From positions 2,759,001-2,823,000 of the forward strand of contig JANTQA010000012.1 of NCBI GenBank assembly GCA_027625915.1: 64,000 bases of DNA, in the 5' to 3' direction. The notes under the pieces are model-generated. The model made no database searches and was not told where the DNA came from. It saw only the letters and a program-made list of their open reading frames with translations. Shown one piece after another: positions 1-12,099 of this stretch (the stretch's first letter is position 1; each line of letters starts with the position of its first letter). Source of the stretch: Anaeramoeba flamelloides. Its lineage: Eukaryota > Metamonada > Anaeramoebidae. The position numbers and the translations under genes were made by a program.

Positions 1-300
1 CAAACTTTTAAAATTATAACTCACTCACTTATTAGAATGATGATTAATGAAATTATACTTGTTCAAAACACGATTCAATCAATCAAAAAACAAGAATAAA
101 AATTATCAGTTTCTAATTCATAGCAAACCTCTATAAAACTCTATTATTTTATCAAAAAAAGTAGATCTACTTCTGCTATCAAGCAATTACTTGAGTATTC
201 TATAGAAACCCGAATTTAATGAACTTTAAGTATGTTTATTACCAGATTCATAAAAAGTTTGATTATTTATAAAAAAGGATTTGATTGAAAATATTTGCAA
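1..300. repeat. Partial copy of a short TIR-type element (same family as 8008-8447)
   Basis: This stretch aligns collinearly with 8080-8385. Shared words include TTATTAGAAT, GATCTACTT, ATTAATGAACTT and GGATTTGATT, with clear divergence between the copies. It lies in the large last visible intron of the kinase gene and is cut by the window edge. No open reading frame is supported. Confidence 0.6.
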
Positions 301-554
301 TTACACAACAATTTTCCTAATATTAACAATTAAAAATCTTTTCTGCATTTTTTTTATTTCCGGTATTTTTTTCACCACATAATAAAAAATAATTGATCTT
401 TGAAAAAAATTTTTTGGGCAACTTTGATTGAAAAAAAGTTTATATATAATTATTTAGAGAAATGTACAAAAAGATATCACTGATCGTTGATTGTTCTGAG
501 ATTTTTTTATAAAAGGTGAGTTGTAAAAGTTTTGTTAATTTGTTTTTGTTTTTT

Positions 555-617
555 TATTTTGTATTTGTTTTGTTTTGTTCGGTTTTGTTTTGTTTTGTTT
601 TGTTTTGTTTTGTTTTG
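555..617. repeat. TTTTG microsatellite in kinase intron
   Basis: A run of about ten TTTTG units, with one GTTCG interruption near 578, lies inside intron 5 of the kinase gene on the non-coding strand. It contains no splice signals. Confidence 0.85.
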
Positions 618-688
618 TGCTTGTTTTGTGTTTGTTTGTGAAATAAAACAAATTTTTAAGATGTGAAAGGAAAATTGTTTAAACTTAC

Positions 689-1896
689 ACCAACAAAAGA
701 TTGTCTTTTATTAACCGAGGCAGACAATTGTCCCGAAACTCCAAAATCTGCTATTTTTACCTCACCTGAAGAGGACAATAAAACGTTTGCTGCTATGAGG
801 GTTTTTTTGATTGTGTTTTTTTGATTTGGTCAGATTTTTTATTGGTTGTTTATACAAAGAAAATAAAAAAGAACACAAAATTTTGAAAGAAAAAAAAAGA
901 AAATTTCCTATTTTTTGGGTTATTTGAATTTTTTTGTTTAAGAAAGAGAGAAATATTTTTTTTCATACCTTTAATGTCTCTATGTATTTTTCCTTGTGTG
1001 TGAAGGTAATCCAACCCTAACAATAATTGTTTAAGTATTACTGAAATATAAACTTCTTGTAAAGCTCCTGGTTTTAGCTAGGGTATGAGATTTAATTTGA
1101 TTTTTAAAAAATAAAAAATGGGGAAAAAGAAAAGGGATGAAAAAAGAGAGAAATTGAAAACTCTTGCTTTAGTATTTGTGATAGGGCATCTTTTGTTTTG
1201 TTTTTAAGGTCCTAGAAATTAAAAATTAGAAATGAATAAAATGATTACAAGATCTTGAACTGATCCACCACCCATAAATTCCATGATCATCCATAAGTTT
1301 TCGTCCCTTAAATAACTACCATGGTATTGTGTGATATGTGGCGAAACACACTTTTTTTTTTTTATTATTTTTTGTTTATTTTAAAGGGTTGAAGAGCAAT
1401 AAAAAATTTTGTCAAGGTTTGTTATTCGAAAGGAGTAAACAAAAAAAAATTCTTTCTTTGATCCAAAACAAATCGAGAGGTTCAATTTCATCACAAAAAA
1501 ATTGTTGCTTTCATAAATTCTTGACAAAGAAAAGAAAGTGCTCTTACCTGTTTCAGAATCGCCATTTCTTTTTTGATATCTTCAATTTCATCCTCTGCAT
1601 CTTCTAGATTGATAATTTTTATGGCAACTGTTTGTCCTGTTAATTTGTTAATCCTACAAATTATTTAACAAGAAGTTAAACCAACAAAAAGGAGTTGATT
1701 TTTTTGAAAGTAAGAAATAAGATCTTTTTCTTGAAATGAAAAAAAACAAATTTTTTGAAAAAATTGATCTTTATTAAAAGGATCAGAAAACTATAATTGT
1801 ATTGTTTGTTTACCCTTTAAACACCTCACCAAAATTTCCTTTCCCTACTCTTTCTTGTCGAACAAATATTTTTTCGGGATCATTTTGTTCGTTCAT
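689..1896 (-). CDS. GCK-III (MST3/MST4-like) STE20 Ser/Thr kinase, 5' part; runs off left edge
   Basis: Five exons on the minus strand splice cleanly (1896-1814, 1653-1548, 1350-1249, 1077-969, 792-689; all GT-AG). They give the first 168 residues of a protein kinase that closely follows human MST3/MST4 in order and spacing. Visible motifs are the Gly loop ([11 protein letters not shown], residues 18-28), the beta-3 lysine K40 (VAIKII), the alpha-C glutamate E57 in an [10 protein letters not shown] helix typical of this subfamily, HRDIKAANVLL (129-138) and DFG (149-151). The activation segment KRQSFVG carries Ser165 where MST3 has the activating Thr. The start ATG has A at -3. The last visible exon ends in phase 0 at VG, exactly where TPFWMAPE should follow. 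No such exon exists in 1-688, so the C-lobe and tail lie outside the window. Intron 5 is at least 688 nt, against 100-200 nt for the others, and holds a repeat copy. Family members act downstream of CCM/STRIPAK complexes; that role is inferred from the family only. Confidence 0.9.
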
Positions 1897-4637
1897 TTTC
1901 AAACGATTGAGTTAATTTTCGCAGTAAGTTGACAAAAAAGAAAAAAATAGTTTTCAAAAATGCCCAAAAATAACAAATTTCGAGTTAAAAGTTCTCTAGG
2001 CATGTTAAAATTAAAATAACTCTCATAATTGGAGTTTTGTTAACCGGCAAACAAAAATTGTTAACACAAAAAGAATGAAAAAATTTTGCAAAATCTCTCC
2101 TAAAGTGTTTTGGTAAAGTTCTTAATTCTAATTTTGAATTCAAAAAACAACTTTTAAAAATAAAGTTTTTAAGTTATTTTTTCAGGTGGGCAATTGATTT
2201 TCTCTGGAAAAAATGTAATTTTAGAATTCCCTTACATTTGTTTTCAATGAGAATATTTTTCCTTCTTTTGTCGATAAATTATTTAGAAATTTTCCGTTTT
2301 TTCCTCACCAACAGAAAATTAAAAATACAATTTATCTATTTTAAGGACCATCAATAAAACTGCAAGACTGGTAAGTGAATGTAACAGAAATATAGAAATG
2401 ATTCTCTTTATCTCTTGAGATCATCAATAACCTGAAAAATTACAAATTGTTATGAATTTGACTTTTGTCTGATCAAATTCTTCATTCTTAGTTATTTTCC
2501 TCAACACAAATATTTTGTTCCTATTGAAAGAACTACCCAGTTTCGAAAAAAAACTTTATATAAATTAAGTATATCAAAAATTGTTAAGTTTTGTAAATTT
2601 AGTGAAAACTTAGAATAAGAATCTATTCAAGCAAAATTTTAAATTCCTAAAACATTCCATTAAGCTTGAGATTAAGGAATACCTTAAAATTCTTGACCAA
2701 TCTCAATTAATAATAAACCCCAATTCAATAATTGTGACTCATCTGATATAATAAATTGAAAAAAAAATATATCCTTTCGTATTCAAGAACAATTAATAAT
2801 TAAATCTGATTTGTAATCCACTTTTAAATCATTCTAAATATGTAAAATCCCGATATTTTGAAAATTAAAAAAAATAAAACCAAAAACTAAAAAAAAGTGA
2901 GTTACATTTTTTGAAATTAGCATTACTGATTTTTTATATTGAACTTTCATTGAAAAATGGTTAATAAAGAGATTTTTTACTAATAATTAAATTTCATTTT
3001 AAAAGACATTACATAGTTATAATTTTCTTTGTTGAACATTTGTCTTTTTGAAGATTTTTTTTTCTTCAACATAATCTTTTGCAAAAAAAAAAAGAAAATT
3101 AATTAGAAAAAGAAATCAAAAAAAGAAGAAAAAGAAAAAGAAAATGAAAAAATTTGAAAAAGCAAAATATTAATTTGAAAATATTTTTTTGAACAAATAA
3201 TAATAAAATAAATTAACATGTATCATAATTATTATGCAGGTTAAAATAAACACTCAAACCAACCTCCCCAAACAAAAAAAAAAAAAAAAAAAAAAAAAAA
3301 GATAATCAAACACTTATTTTCAAAAAAATTAATAATAAGTAATAAACAATTAACTTTATGAACTTTATAGAAATGAGATATTTTTTTTAAAATATTTAGT
3401 TTTTCCCCAATTAATTTTTTCAGTCAAAAGAACTGATGCTTTTAGCTTGTGATTTTATTTGATCCAAGATAGAAACAGAAATTTGACAAAAGAGTTTAAT
3501 TTTTAAGGAAATTTCACTTTTAGTAATTTCTATGTGTTTTTATAAACAAATAGCATTGAAACTTTAGTAACATTTTCAAAAATCAAGAACAATAAACAAT
3601 ATATTTTATAATTGAAGATTCGAAATAATTGAATCTTTATTTTATTTTTAATTATTTATTCAATTCCAAAATAAAATCAAATATTTGTTTAAAAAGATAA
3701 TTTTAAATTAAAAAAAACTGATTTTTGTTAATTTTAAATATTGAATAAGTGTCTATTATACCCTAGATGTTCTTAAACTTAAATTCCCTTTCAGAAAAAT
3801 TAAGTGTGGAATTAAAATAATGTTTTTTTTTCTGTTTTTAGAATAATTTTTTATCCTTTTTTTTTTACACGTTTGGTTTTTTTTTAAAATTCCCTGTTTT
3901 TTCAGCAAATTGTTTTAACATATATTCTTTTTTTATTCTTATTCTTTAATAAAAAGTACATTCGTTGTAACTTATTTCAAAAAAAAAATAATTCACCATT
4001 AAAGATATATTTTTTCAAAGGTTGGTAATTTTGATAAAGGGATATTCACATCTTAATGAGTTTAATAACTATCAATTCTAAATTAGATAAAATTATCATA
4101 ACTTTGAAAAAAGAATTTATAATAGATGTAAAACTGAAATCCAATAAGTAGTTTTGGTTAACTTTAATTTTCAGAATAAATTATTTCCTGGTAGTATTGT
4201 AAAATAAATTTTTTAGTCTCAATATTCCTTTAAGTTAACAAATATTTTGTTAATCTTAAGATTTATCATAACAGGATCACGATTTTTCCTTACATCCTTA
4301 ATTAATAAAAAAATTCAATCCATCAAATAATATCAATGTAATATAGAATTAATTTTTTTTATATTCAACAAATCTATCTTATCTCAGCAAATAGAAAACC
4401 TCAAAGCAAAACAGCACCACTCTATGGAAACTCTCATTCAATAACTCAATTGTTGTGAACAATTTTTTTTTATCGAAATATTCAAGAAAATATTTTTGAA
4501 ATGTCTATTATTTGAGCAAGTTATTGTCAAAGTGTCAGAGAAAACTTTGAATTTGAAGTCAAGTACAAACGACTAAAGTGATCAAAGTCAAATAATTTTA
4601 GCTGTTCAAGGATCTCTTATGAAAAAAGTCAAAAAGA
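1897..4637. other. Gene-free AT-rich stretch
   Basis: I find no coding exon, RNA gene or clearly paired repeat here. The stretch holds homopolymer runs (A27 at 3274-3300 and several T9-T10 runs). It also contains the divergent promoter space between the kinase (minus) and the TBL2-like gene (plus), but no core promoter motif is recognisable. Confidence 0.5.
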
Positions 4638-6083
4638 ATGAATAAATCATTTATTTTTTCTCTTTTTCTATTCAAAGAAATGACACATCCTATAATTGAT
4701 CAAATACTCCAAGATCCAAAAATCTTATATACCATTGTTGGTGTATTCGTCTTAGTCTTCTTTACAATTCTCTTTTTTGTCTTTAAAAGGAAAAAGCCAA
4801 CAAAGAAAAATAGCAACAAAAAAACCACAAACAACCAAGGCAACAAAAAAGCCAAAAGCAATCAAAACGGAATTAATAAAAAAAAAAAAAGGACGACAAA
4901 CGAAAAAAGAAATTGCAGAAAAAGAAATTGAAGAAGAGATCGAGTTTGATCTACCCGAATTCCAACCAAGCCAGCATTTGGTTGGGAAAATTAAAATGGG
5001 AAATTTGAAGTGAATGATCTTCAAATCACACCTGATGGGAAGTCAATTGTTGTCTCTACAAGTGGAGGCAATTTAAAATTTTATTCAGTCTCTGCGTTTC
5101 ATGAGCATTTGGCCGAGAAGGAAAGCACATCTGAAAGTAAAAAAAGAAAAACAAAAAAAAAACAAAAAACCTTTGTCCATCATACAATTTACAACACAGG
5201 ATATGTGACGCCGAATTGGCTGTCCTTCAGCTCCGGCGGGAAGCAGTTGCTTTGTGGCTGTTCTGACTGTTCTCTTATTTTGTATTCCATCAAGCCCTCA
5301 GAAAGAGCAGGAAGGTATGTCGTGAATCCAATCGTGCAAGTCAAGAACATTTACAACCATGTCCTGTACTCGATCAAGTCTTGCAAAATCTCTCCAAAGG
5401 GCGACTTTTCAATTAGCGTGTCAAATACGAAAGACTCTGAAATCGACATTTACAAAAGATTTCGCGTCGATACGAACAGTATCGAAAAGCAAACCCAAAA
5501 CAAAAAAGTCATCCCAACGATCGAAGGAAAGCAAAGCAGGATCTACACCTTGAATACCAACTCCATTGAAAACAAAATGATCAACATTTCATCGAACTCG
5601 GAATTAATGGCCATCGCCACTGCCACTTCAGACGTGAGAGTTTACTCGATCACCAAGGAAAAGAATGCAGATAAAATTAATCGACCGAAAAAGATCATGT
5701 CATTGACACACAAAAGCCCCGTCAATTATCTGAATTTCTCCAAAGATACCAAATATATTGTAACATCAACATCCAAAGGCTCAATAAAATTATGGGACTT
5801 GGACGTGAAATGGAAATTGCAAGAAGACCCTCGTTTAATTTATGAAAAAAAAATCTCAATCCACCCTCTCGCGATTTCCTTGATCTCCCCAGACCAAGAA
5901 TTAATCGCAGTTGTTGAGCAAAATAATATCTTTATTTTGAATCTTGAAAATGGAGAGCCAATATTAAAGAGGACAAATATCGTTCAAAATTCAATTAAAT
6001 TACTAATTTGGTCATTGGACTCAAAACTCCTGATCGCTGTAGGTGATAGTGCTAAATTTGTATCAGTTTGGAAAGTTAAATAA
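4638..6083 (+). CDS. TBL2-like ER membrane WD40 protein (two apparent frame changes)
   Basis: The N-terminus starts at the ATG at 4638 (a second Met follows at 4680). It has one transmembrane segment (ILYTIVGVFVLVFFTILFFV) followed by a Lys-rich stretch, as in TBL2, a single-pass ER protein. Residues from about 5010 onward form degenerate WD40 blades. The sixth blade reads STSKGSIKLWDLDVKWKLQ, close to TBL2's KDGTWKLWDTDVEYKKK. Total length is about 480 residues, against about 450 in TBL2. The reading frame changes twice: inside an A13 run (4878-4890), where one A fewer would keep the frame, and near 5001-5010, where the acidic linker frame meets TGA at 5011 while the WD40 frame continues one base back. 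No GT-AG intron resolves either change. Base-calling indels are the simplest explanation; a -1 slip at AAATTTG (5001-5007) is an alternative. Human TBL2 associates with PERK, but no such role can be read from this sequence. Confidence 0.8.
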
Positions 6084-6879
6084 AAAAAAATTTTTTTTTT
6101 TAATTTTAAATTCTAATATGTCCCTACGACCCAAAAAACACTAAAAATGGAAAACTGATCAAATACTTTCCATTAATACTGATAAATTCTAATAAATGGT
6201 CGAAAATTTTTACTTGATTTTCCTTTTTGAAATTATTATACTCAAGCTTTGAATTAAGCATTTTATGAAGTCCAGTGTTAAGAAACTCTGTAAAATTAGT
6301 TGTTTCTTCAAAATATTCTTTGTCCTGGAGTCATTGATAAGAAACAGTTCGAAGATTTATAAAAATGGAAAATGAATTAAAAAATTAATGAAATTTATTC
6401 GAATTTATCAGTTCAATTAAAAAAACTAAATGAAAAAATAAAAATAAATAAAGTTTCAATTTAACTTTTTCTTGAATACATTTTTTGCCAAAATCATTGA
6501 ATTCAAAGTTGAAATTATGTATATTTTTAGATACACTATCTAGTTTTAAATCATTTACTAAAACAAATTCTAAATTATGGGAATTTTATTTTCACAATAG
6601 GGACTAATTTGGTCTTCAAATGTTTTTTTTATTTTTAAATGGTAAAATTAAAAAAAAAGTTAAATTAAAAAGATAAACTCTCTGGAAAATATTCTAATTT
6701 AATATATTAACTTATTCTTTGATTTCAAAATTTTCTCAATCCCAATTTTTCAAAAAAAAATAAAAAAGTGTAGAGTAATTTCAAAAAATATTTTCGATAT
6801 TCAAATGTTGATAGAGTTTTTATTCTAAAAAAAATTATCCCAGTGGTTAATTGAATTAAGTTATAATGTTAGATTTCGA

Positions 6880-7990
6880 AAAATATTGATCAGAAAAAAA
6901 TAGTGCTTAATTTTATTAACTATTCACTAATATGAAAAAATAAAAGTGAAAAAAAAAATTTAGACAAAACTACAATTTCAATTATCATTTCGTCTATGTT
7001 AATTGAGCTTATCCACATTATAATCAACATTCCAGTTCTTAAAAATCTTGAGGGTGTTATGTTTATTATTATTAATATAACTACGATTTTTAAAAGTCTC
7101 TAGTCGAAAAAAAAAGGTCTTTTTTGGGGTAAAAAATTTTAAATTGATGTTACAATGAATTTTCTTTAAATATAACTTTAGGATATTTTATAGAAGATAT
7201 AATAACTAATAGTTTTGAAAACACTCTACTCATCGAAATAAAACTCAAATACGTAAAAAAAAAAAAAAATAACTGATGATAAATATTGAGAGTGTCCATC
7301 AAATGCCTAGCTTTTCCAGAGTTAAAAAGAATGGAGAAAAATCAAAGATTTTACTCAATTCTTAGAAATTCTGGAAAAGCTAACCGTGGTTTTTTTTACT
7401 TTTTGAAATAAAAAAATAAACCGAAAATTGAAAGAAATTTTCTGTTTATTTCAAAAATTAAAAAAAACCTAACCGAAATGTCTGTCAAGTGCCTATCTTT
7501 TCTTGAGGTTTTCTGTTTTATTTCCAAAATCTATTGATTTTCCAAATAAACAGAAAACTCAAGAAAAGTTAAAGGTGATTTTCCAGAATTCAAAAGAATT
7601 GAGTAAAATCTTTGATTTAACTCCATTCTTTTAAATTTTGGAAAACCTAACGTGGAAATCAAAGAATAATTATTTTTTCGAATTTAAAAGAACAAATAAT
7701 TCTTTAATAATCAAAATATTAGGTTCATTATTTGAAAAATATTCCTTAGATTTAAAATACATTTAAAATATAATAAAATGACCTCTTATCTAGAAGCAAA
7801 AAAGTTTTTAAATTTTTTACTATTAAATAGTTAAAAAATATTAATAGAAACTGGAAAATTGGATTTTCCAACTTAAATAGTAAAATATCTTGAAAAATAT
7901 TTTTTGATCAAAGATCCTTTATTAACCAATAGTGTTTATTATAATTGAAGTTATGATAAAGGGTGAAATTAGCAAATATTTATTTTTTGA
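6880..7990. repeat. Direct duplication, copy 1 (flanks a hairpin mosaic)
   Basis: The left flank (about 6900-7270) and right flank (about 7690-7990) align in the same order with 9375-9745 and 10600-10910. Shared words include AATAACTAATAGTTTTG, TTTTTGATCAAAGATC and ACCAATAGTGTT. The copies are clearly diverged, so the duplication is old. Between the flanks sits a hairpin mosaic whose content differs between the two copies. Confidence 0.75.
7285..7665. repeat. Hairpin mosaic locus i
   Basis: Four palindromic modules lie side by side. Module A is at about 7300-7384 and again at 7580-7655, with arms reading TTTTCCAGAATTCAAAAG and its complement. Module F at about 7389-7470 has arms rich in TTTACTTTTTGAAATAAA. 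Module C at about 7490-7580 has arms like TTTTCTTGAGGTTTTCTG. A short header with GAGTGTCCATCAAATGCCTA precedes them, and AACCTAAC words separate modules. There is no coding potential. Confidence 0.8.
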
Positions 7991-8007
7991 AAAAAATTTT
8001 TCATGAT

Positions 8008-8447
8008 TGTGTTGAGAGAAAAATGTTGGACAACAATTTTAATTTTGAACCTTACTGAAAATGATTTTTAATTTCAATCATTTATGAAATAACTCAAGAA
8101 AATAACCATAATCTAATTATTAGAATAAGGATTAATGTAATTCTACTTTTTCAAAACCTTATCTCTTATAATCTAAAGCAAGTTTAAAAATTATTATTTT
8201 CAGAATTAATAGTAAATCTTACTACAACTTGGATTTTTGTTAAAATAGCATGATCTACTTTAGTTATCAACCATTCAAATTAGTATTCTACACACACCAC
8301 AGATTAATGAACTTGTAACACATTTAAACCTGGATTTATATTAAATTCACCTAGAATCAATAGGATTTGATTTTCAATTATACTAATGTTCCCAATTAAA
8401 AATGTTGTCCAACCATTTTTCTGTGTACAACATTTTTCTTTCAACAG
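8008..8447. mobile_element. Short TIR element, about 440 bp, non-autonomous
   Basis: The left end (GTTGAGAGAAAAATGTTGG, near 8012) is matched in inverted orientation by the right end (CAACATTTTTCTTTCAACAG, ending near 8447). GGACAACA/TGTTGTCC subterminal words pair further in. No transposase frame is present. A second, partly visible copy occupies the left edge of the window. Confidence 0.6.
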
Positions 8448-9359
8448 TAAGGACATATTATTTCCTTATTCGGGTCTTTTTTCTTTTTTCAAGAATTTCT
8501 TCATAGATTTCATTTCATTTATATTTCAGTTCACTTTAATTAATCTGTTTTATTATTTTCATGATATTTCTTATTTGTTTTTATCAAAAAGTATAATCAA
8601 ATAATAATAATAATTCAACATAAAATACTTATATTAAACTTCTAAACACAATACCGCTGAAATAAAGAATCTCAAAAATGAAAAACTAATTAAATTCATA
8701 AATGTTTTTTTTTTAATTTGTATTTTTCCATTATTTTTTCAATTAATTGATTTTAGTGTGTTTTTGTCAATATTACCAATAGAATTTCAGTATTTGAATT
8801 AAAAAAAAATTTTTTTTAAGTTTTATTTAAAAAATAGTCTAACACACATTATAATTGATTTTGTGTTTAATTTTAAGGAAAATGGTACATCTTTAAATTT
8901 TTGAGAAATTTTAAGTAAAGAATTTATTGAAAAAAAATTTTTTTGAGTAAAAAAGGATATTGGAACTTAGAAATCAAAATATTATTAACTTACTCTATTT
9001 GTGGGAAAAAATGATTCTAAAGTAAACCATAGTTGAATCTATAATTTTCAATTTTTTTTTTTTTTTATTGAGGAAGAAGTGTAATTTACACTTTAAATAC
9101 CCTTATACTTGTTTTTACTTTTCGGAAATTTAAGTGTAAAATCATAGATTTCACAATTGTTAATTAATGAAAATAATCTGAAAACTATCACAGTTTAAAA
9201 TTATTTCATTAAAATTTAATTGATTTTGTTTGTTAGAAATTATTAATCTATCATTTTCATAGGAAAGACAGACCCATAAAAAATGATCAATATTTTCTAT
9301 ATTTTCCTTTTGCTTATATTTTAAACATAAGGACAAAATTTATTTGAATTTTTTTTTAT

Positions 9360-10915
9360 TATATAATAATATCTATTTAGGCAATTAGTAAATCACTATT
9401 ATGAAAAAATAAAATTGAAACATTTACGTTCGACAATAGAACTACTTTCATTAAACTTCCGATCTTGAATAATTGAGTTTATTAATCACATAATCAAAAT
9501 TAAAGAACTTCAAATTCATGAGATTATTAAATTTATTGTTGTTCATAGTACACAGATTGTTAAAAGTTTCAAGTTACGAAAAAAAGGTGTTTATTTGGGT
9601 AAATTTTTTTTAAATAAACAGAAGGATGGATTTTAGTTGAATTCAACTTGGAGATATATTTTTTGATAGATAATAACTAATAGTTTTGGAAATACTGTAC
9701 TCATCTAATAAAACTTAAATATATAAAAAAATTAATTTTGATAATTATTTCCTATCCTAGGTTTTCCAGAATTCAAAATAATTTCGTTAAATCAAAGATA
9801 TTACAATTAGTTCCTTTAAATTATAAAAAAAACTAAGAAAGTGTTTGTAGAGTGTATAGATTTTATTAGGTTTTTCTGTTTTATTAGTTAAGTGTTCTAG
9901 GTTTTTTTTACTTTTTGAAATAAACAGAAAATTTTAGGAAATTTTAGGTTTATTTCAAAAAGCAAAAAAAACCTAACGAAAATCTATTGATTTTACAAAT
10001 AAACAGAAAACTTAAGAAAAACAAACAATGATTTTCCAGAATTCAAAAGAATTAAGAAAATAATAGATTTTACTCAATGGTTTTAAATTCTGGAAAACTA
10101 AGGGAATTTTTTTACTTTTTGTTTTTGTTTTGTTAAGTGTTCTAGGTTTTTTTGAGATTTTCTATTTTATTTGTGATGTGTTCTAGGTTTTTTTTACTTT
10201 TCTAAATAAACAGAATATTTTAATAAATTTTCGATTTATTTCAAAAAGTCAAAAAAAACCTAACGAAAATCTATTTGTTTTTGAAATAAATAGAAAACTC
10301 AAAAAAACCTAGAAAACTTATAAAATCAAAACAAAAATTAAAAAAAAACCTAACAAAAGTTTCCGTACAGTGCCTTAGAGTACTTTGGTGTTTTTGATTT
10401 AAGAAAATAGAGTAAAATCTCTTTGATTTTACTCGATTCTTTTGAATTCTGGAAAACCTAACGTTAAGTGTCCTCTGTTTTTTTTTTTTTACTTTTTGAA
10501 ATAAACAGAAAATTATAATAAATTTTCGGTTTATTTTAAAAATTAAAAAAAACGTAACGGATAATCTAAAAAACATTTTTTTTTTCAATTTAAATCAATA
10601 AATTATTCTTAAATAGTCAACAAGATAATGGATAATCCATTTTAAAGATATTCATTAAATTTAAAATGTTTTTCAAATAGAATAAAATGTCCTCTTGACT
10701 TTTAAAAAAATATTATCAAATTTTTTACTATTAAATTTCAAAAAAAAAACTGTAATAGAACTGGAAAATTGAATTTTCAGTTAAATTGTCAAATATCAAT
10801 CAAAATATTTTTTGATCAAAGATCTTTTATTGACCAATAGTGTTAAATAGGAGTGTAGTTATCAAAAAGTGAAAAATTAACAAATTTTTAATTTTTTTTT
10901 TCATAAAATTTTACC
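9360..10915. repeat. Direct duplication, copy 2 (flanks a larger hairpin mosaic)
   Basis: Flanks 9375-9745 and 10600-10910 align with those of the copy at 6880-7990. The mosaic between them is roughly twice as long as in copy 1 (about 800 bp against 380 bp). Confidence 0.75.
9757..10565. repeat. Hairpin mosaic locus ii, with palindromes nested in palindromes
   Basis: The A, B and C modules recur. Around 10137-10320 a C-type palindrome has a complete B-type palindrome in its centre: both C arms carry TCTAGGTTTTTTTGAG-type sequence, and the B arms end in the mirrored TTTTTTTTACTTTT and AAAAAAAACCTAACG words. Another A module lies at about 10033-10105, and a further A module and B module at about 10385-10565. 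The words AAGTGTTCTAGG and AACCTAACG mark module boundaries. Confidence 0.8.
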
Positions 10916-12099
10916 AATATTGAGAAGTCAAGAAATTGAAAACAAAAAAATCAGTTACTCTTAGAATTATTCAATATAGATATAAGTTTTTATATTGATA
11001 TTTTCCTGGTATTTTACAAACAAACCAGAAAAATTAAACAGGAAATAGAGAATATTGAAAATTTTGATGATATAATTTAAGTTCGGGTAATTAAAACCAA
11101 TTATCGTCACCATTAGAACCAATTTAACATTAGGCTTCAATCATTGTCAATAATTCCGTTGGGAAAAAAATATAAGGTCATTTGAAATGTAAATTTTTCA
11201 AATTATCAATTTAAAAAATTACAAATTAGTTGTATTGGGCAAAATGTGTTAAATTGTTTGTTTTTATTTTTTTTAATCTTTTGTGTAAAAAATAAATAGC
11301 ACTCATATTATTTTTTTTGTTGCTATATCGTCTTTTTATAATTCCTAGTTCTGTATTCCCTTCCAGAATCAAAAAATAATATTTTTCTATCCTAATATGA
11401 TATTTCCCGTCGTTCTTTGAACTCATAAAAATTATCTTATATAACTTGGAACAATATAATTATTTTTTTCGTTGATCCGTCCAAACTGAAATTTTACGAA
11501 AATGATCGTTACTAAATCAAAACAATCAAGAGAGTTATAATTGGATTAATATTGGGGAAATCTCAATTAATCTTGAATTAAAATGACCTTTGGGTATTAT
11601 TTTTTACCCTAGAATTGATATTCTGTACTTTTAAAAAATTAAGAACTTTAATTATTTTCTTTTGAAAACTTTTTACCTGTTTTAATTTCTTTTTTAAATT
11701 ATCAACAAAAAGGTCTGTTTATTATTTTTTAGACTCATTTAATTTTAATTAAATGAATAATAAATCAAGTTATTGATAAGATATGTTACTTACATATACA
11801 AAATATTACAATGAATTTTTTAAATTTCATTATTGTTTGAATTATAAGAGAAAAAAATTTTCTTTATTTGATTTAAAAAAAAAAACAATAAAACATCCAA
11901 AATAAATTTTATTTAATAATTTTAATGTTTATTTATTTATTTACAACATTTTTAATATTTCCTGTATTTGAATAAATTCATCATTTTGTAATGAAAGAAA
12001 ATAATTAATTCATAATTCAATTTTGATAAAAATTAATTTCCAAATATAGAATTTATTTAAATAATATAATTATCTTGGAAATATCGCTCATTGATCATT
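10916..12099. other. Gene-free stretch
   Basis: No gene, RNA or paired repeat was identified. A 66-codon open frame on the minus strand (11226-11426) has fairly protein-like composition but no recognisable domain or splice partner, so it is not called a gene. Confidence 0.4.

Noticed and set aside
1-688. Initial view that the kinase gene lost its C-lobe
   Set aside because: The last visible exon ends at a good donor in phase 0, and the window ends inside the intron. Truncation cannot be claimed.
7285-10565. Reading the hairpin loci as a CRISPR array
   Set aside because: Units are palindromes of several kinds with no constant repeat or unique spacers, and the genome is eukaryotic.
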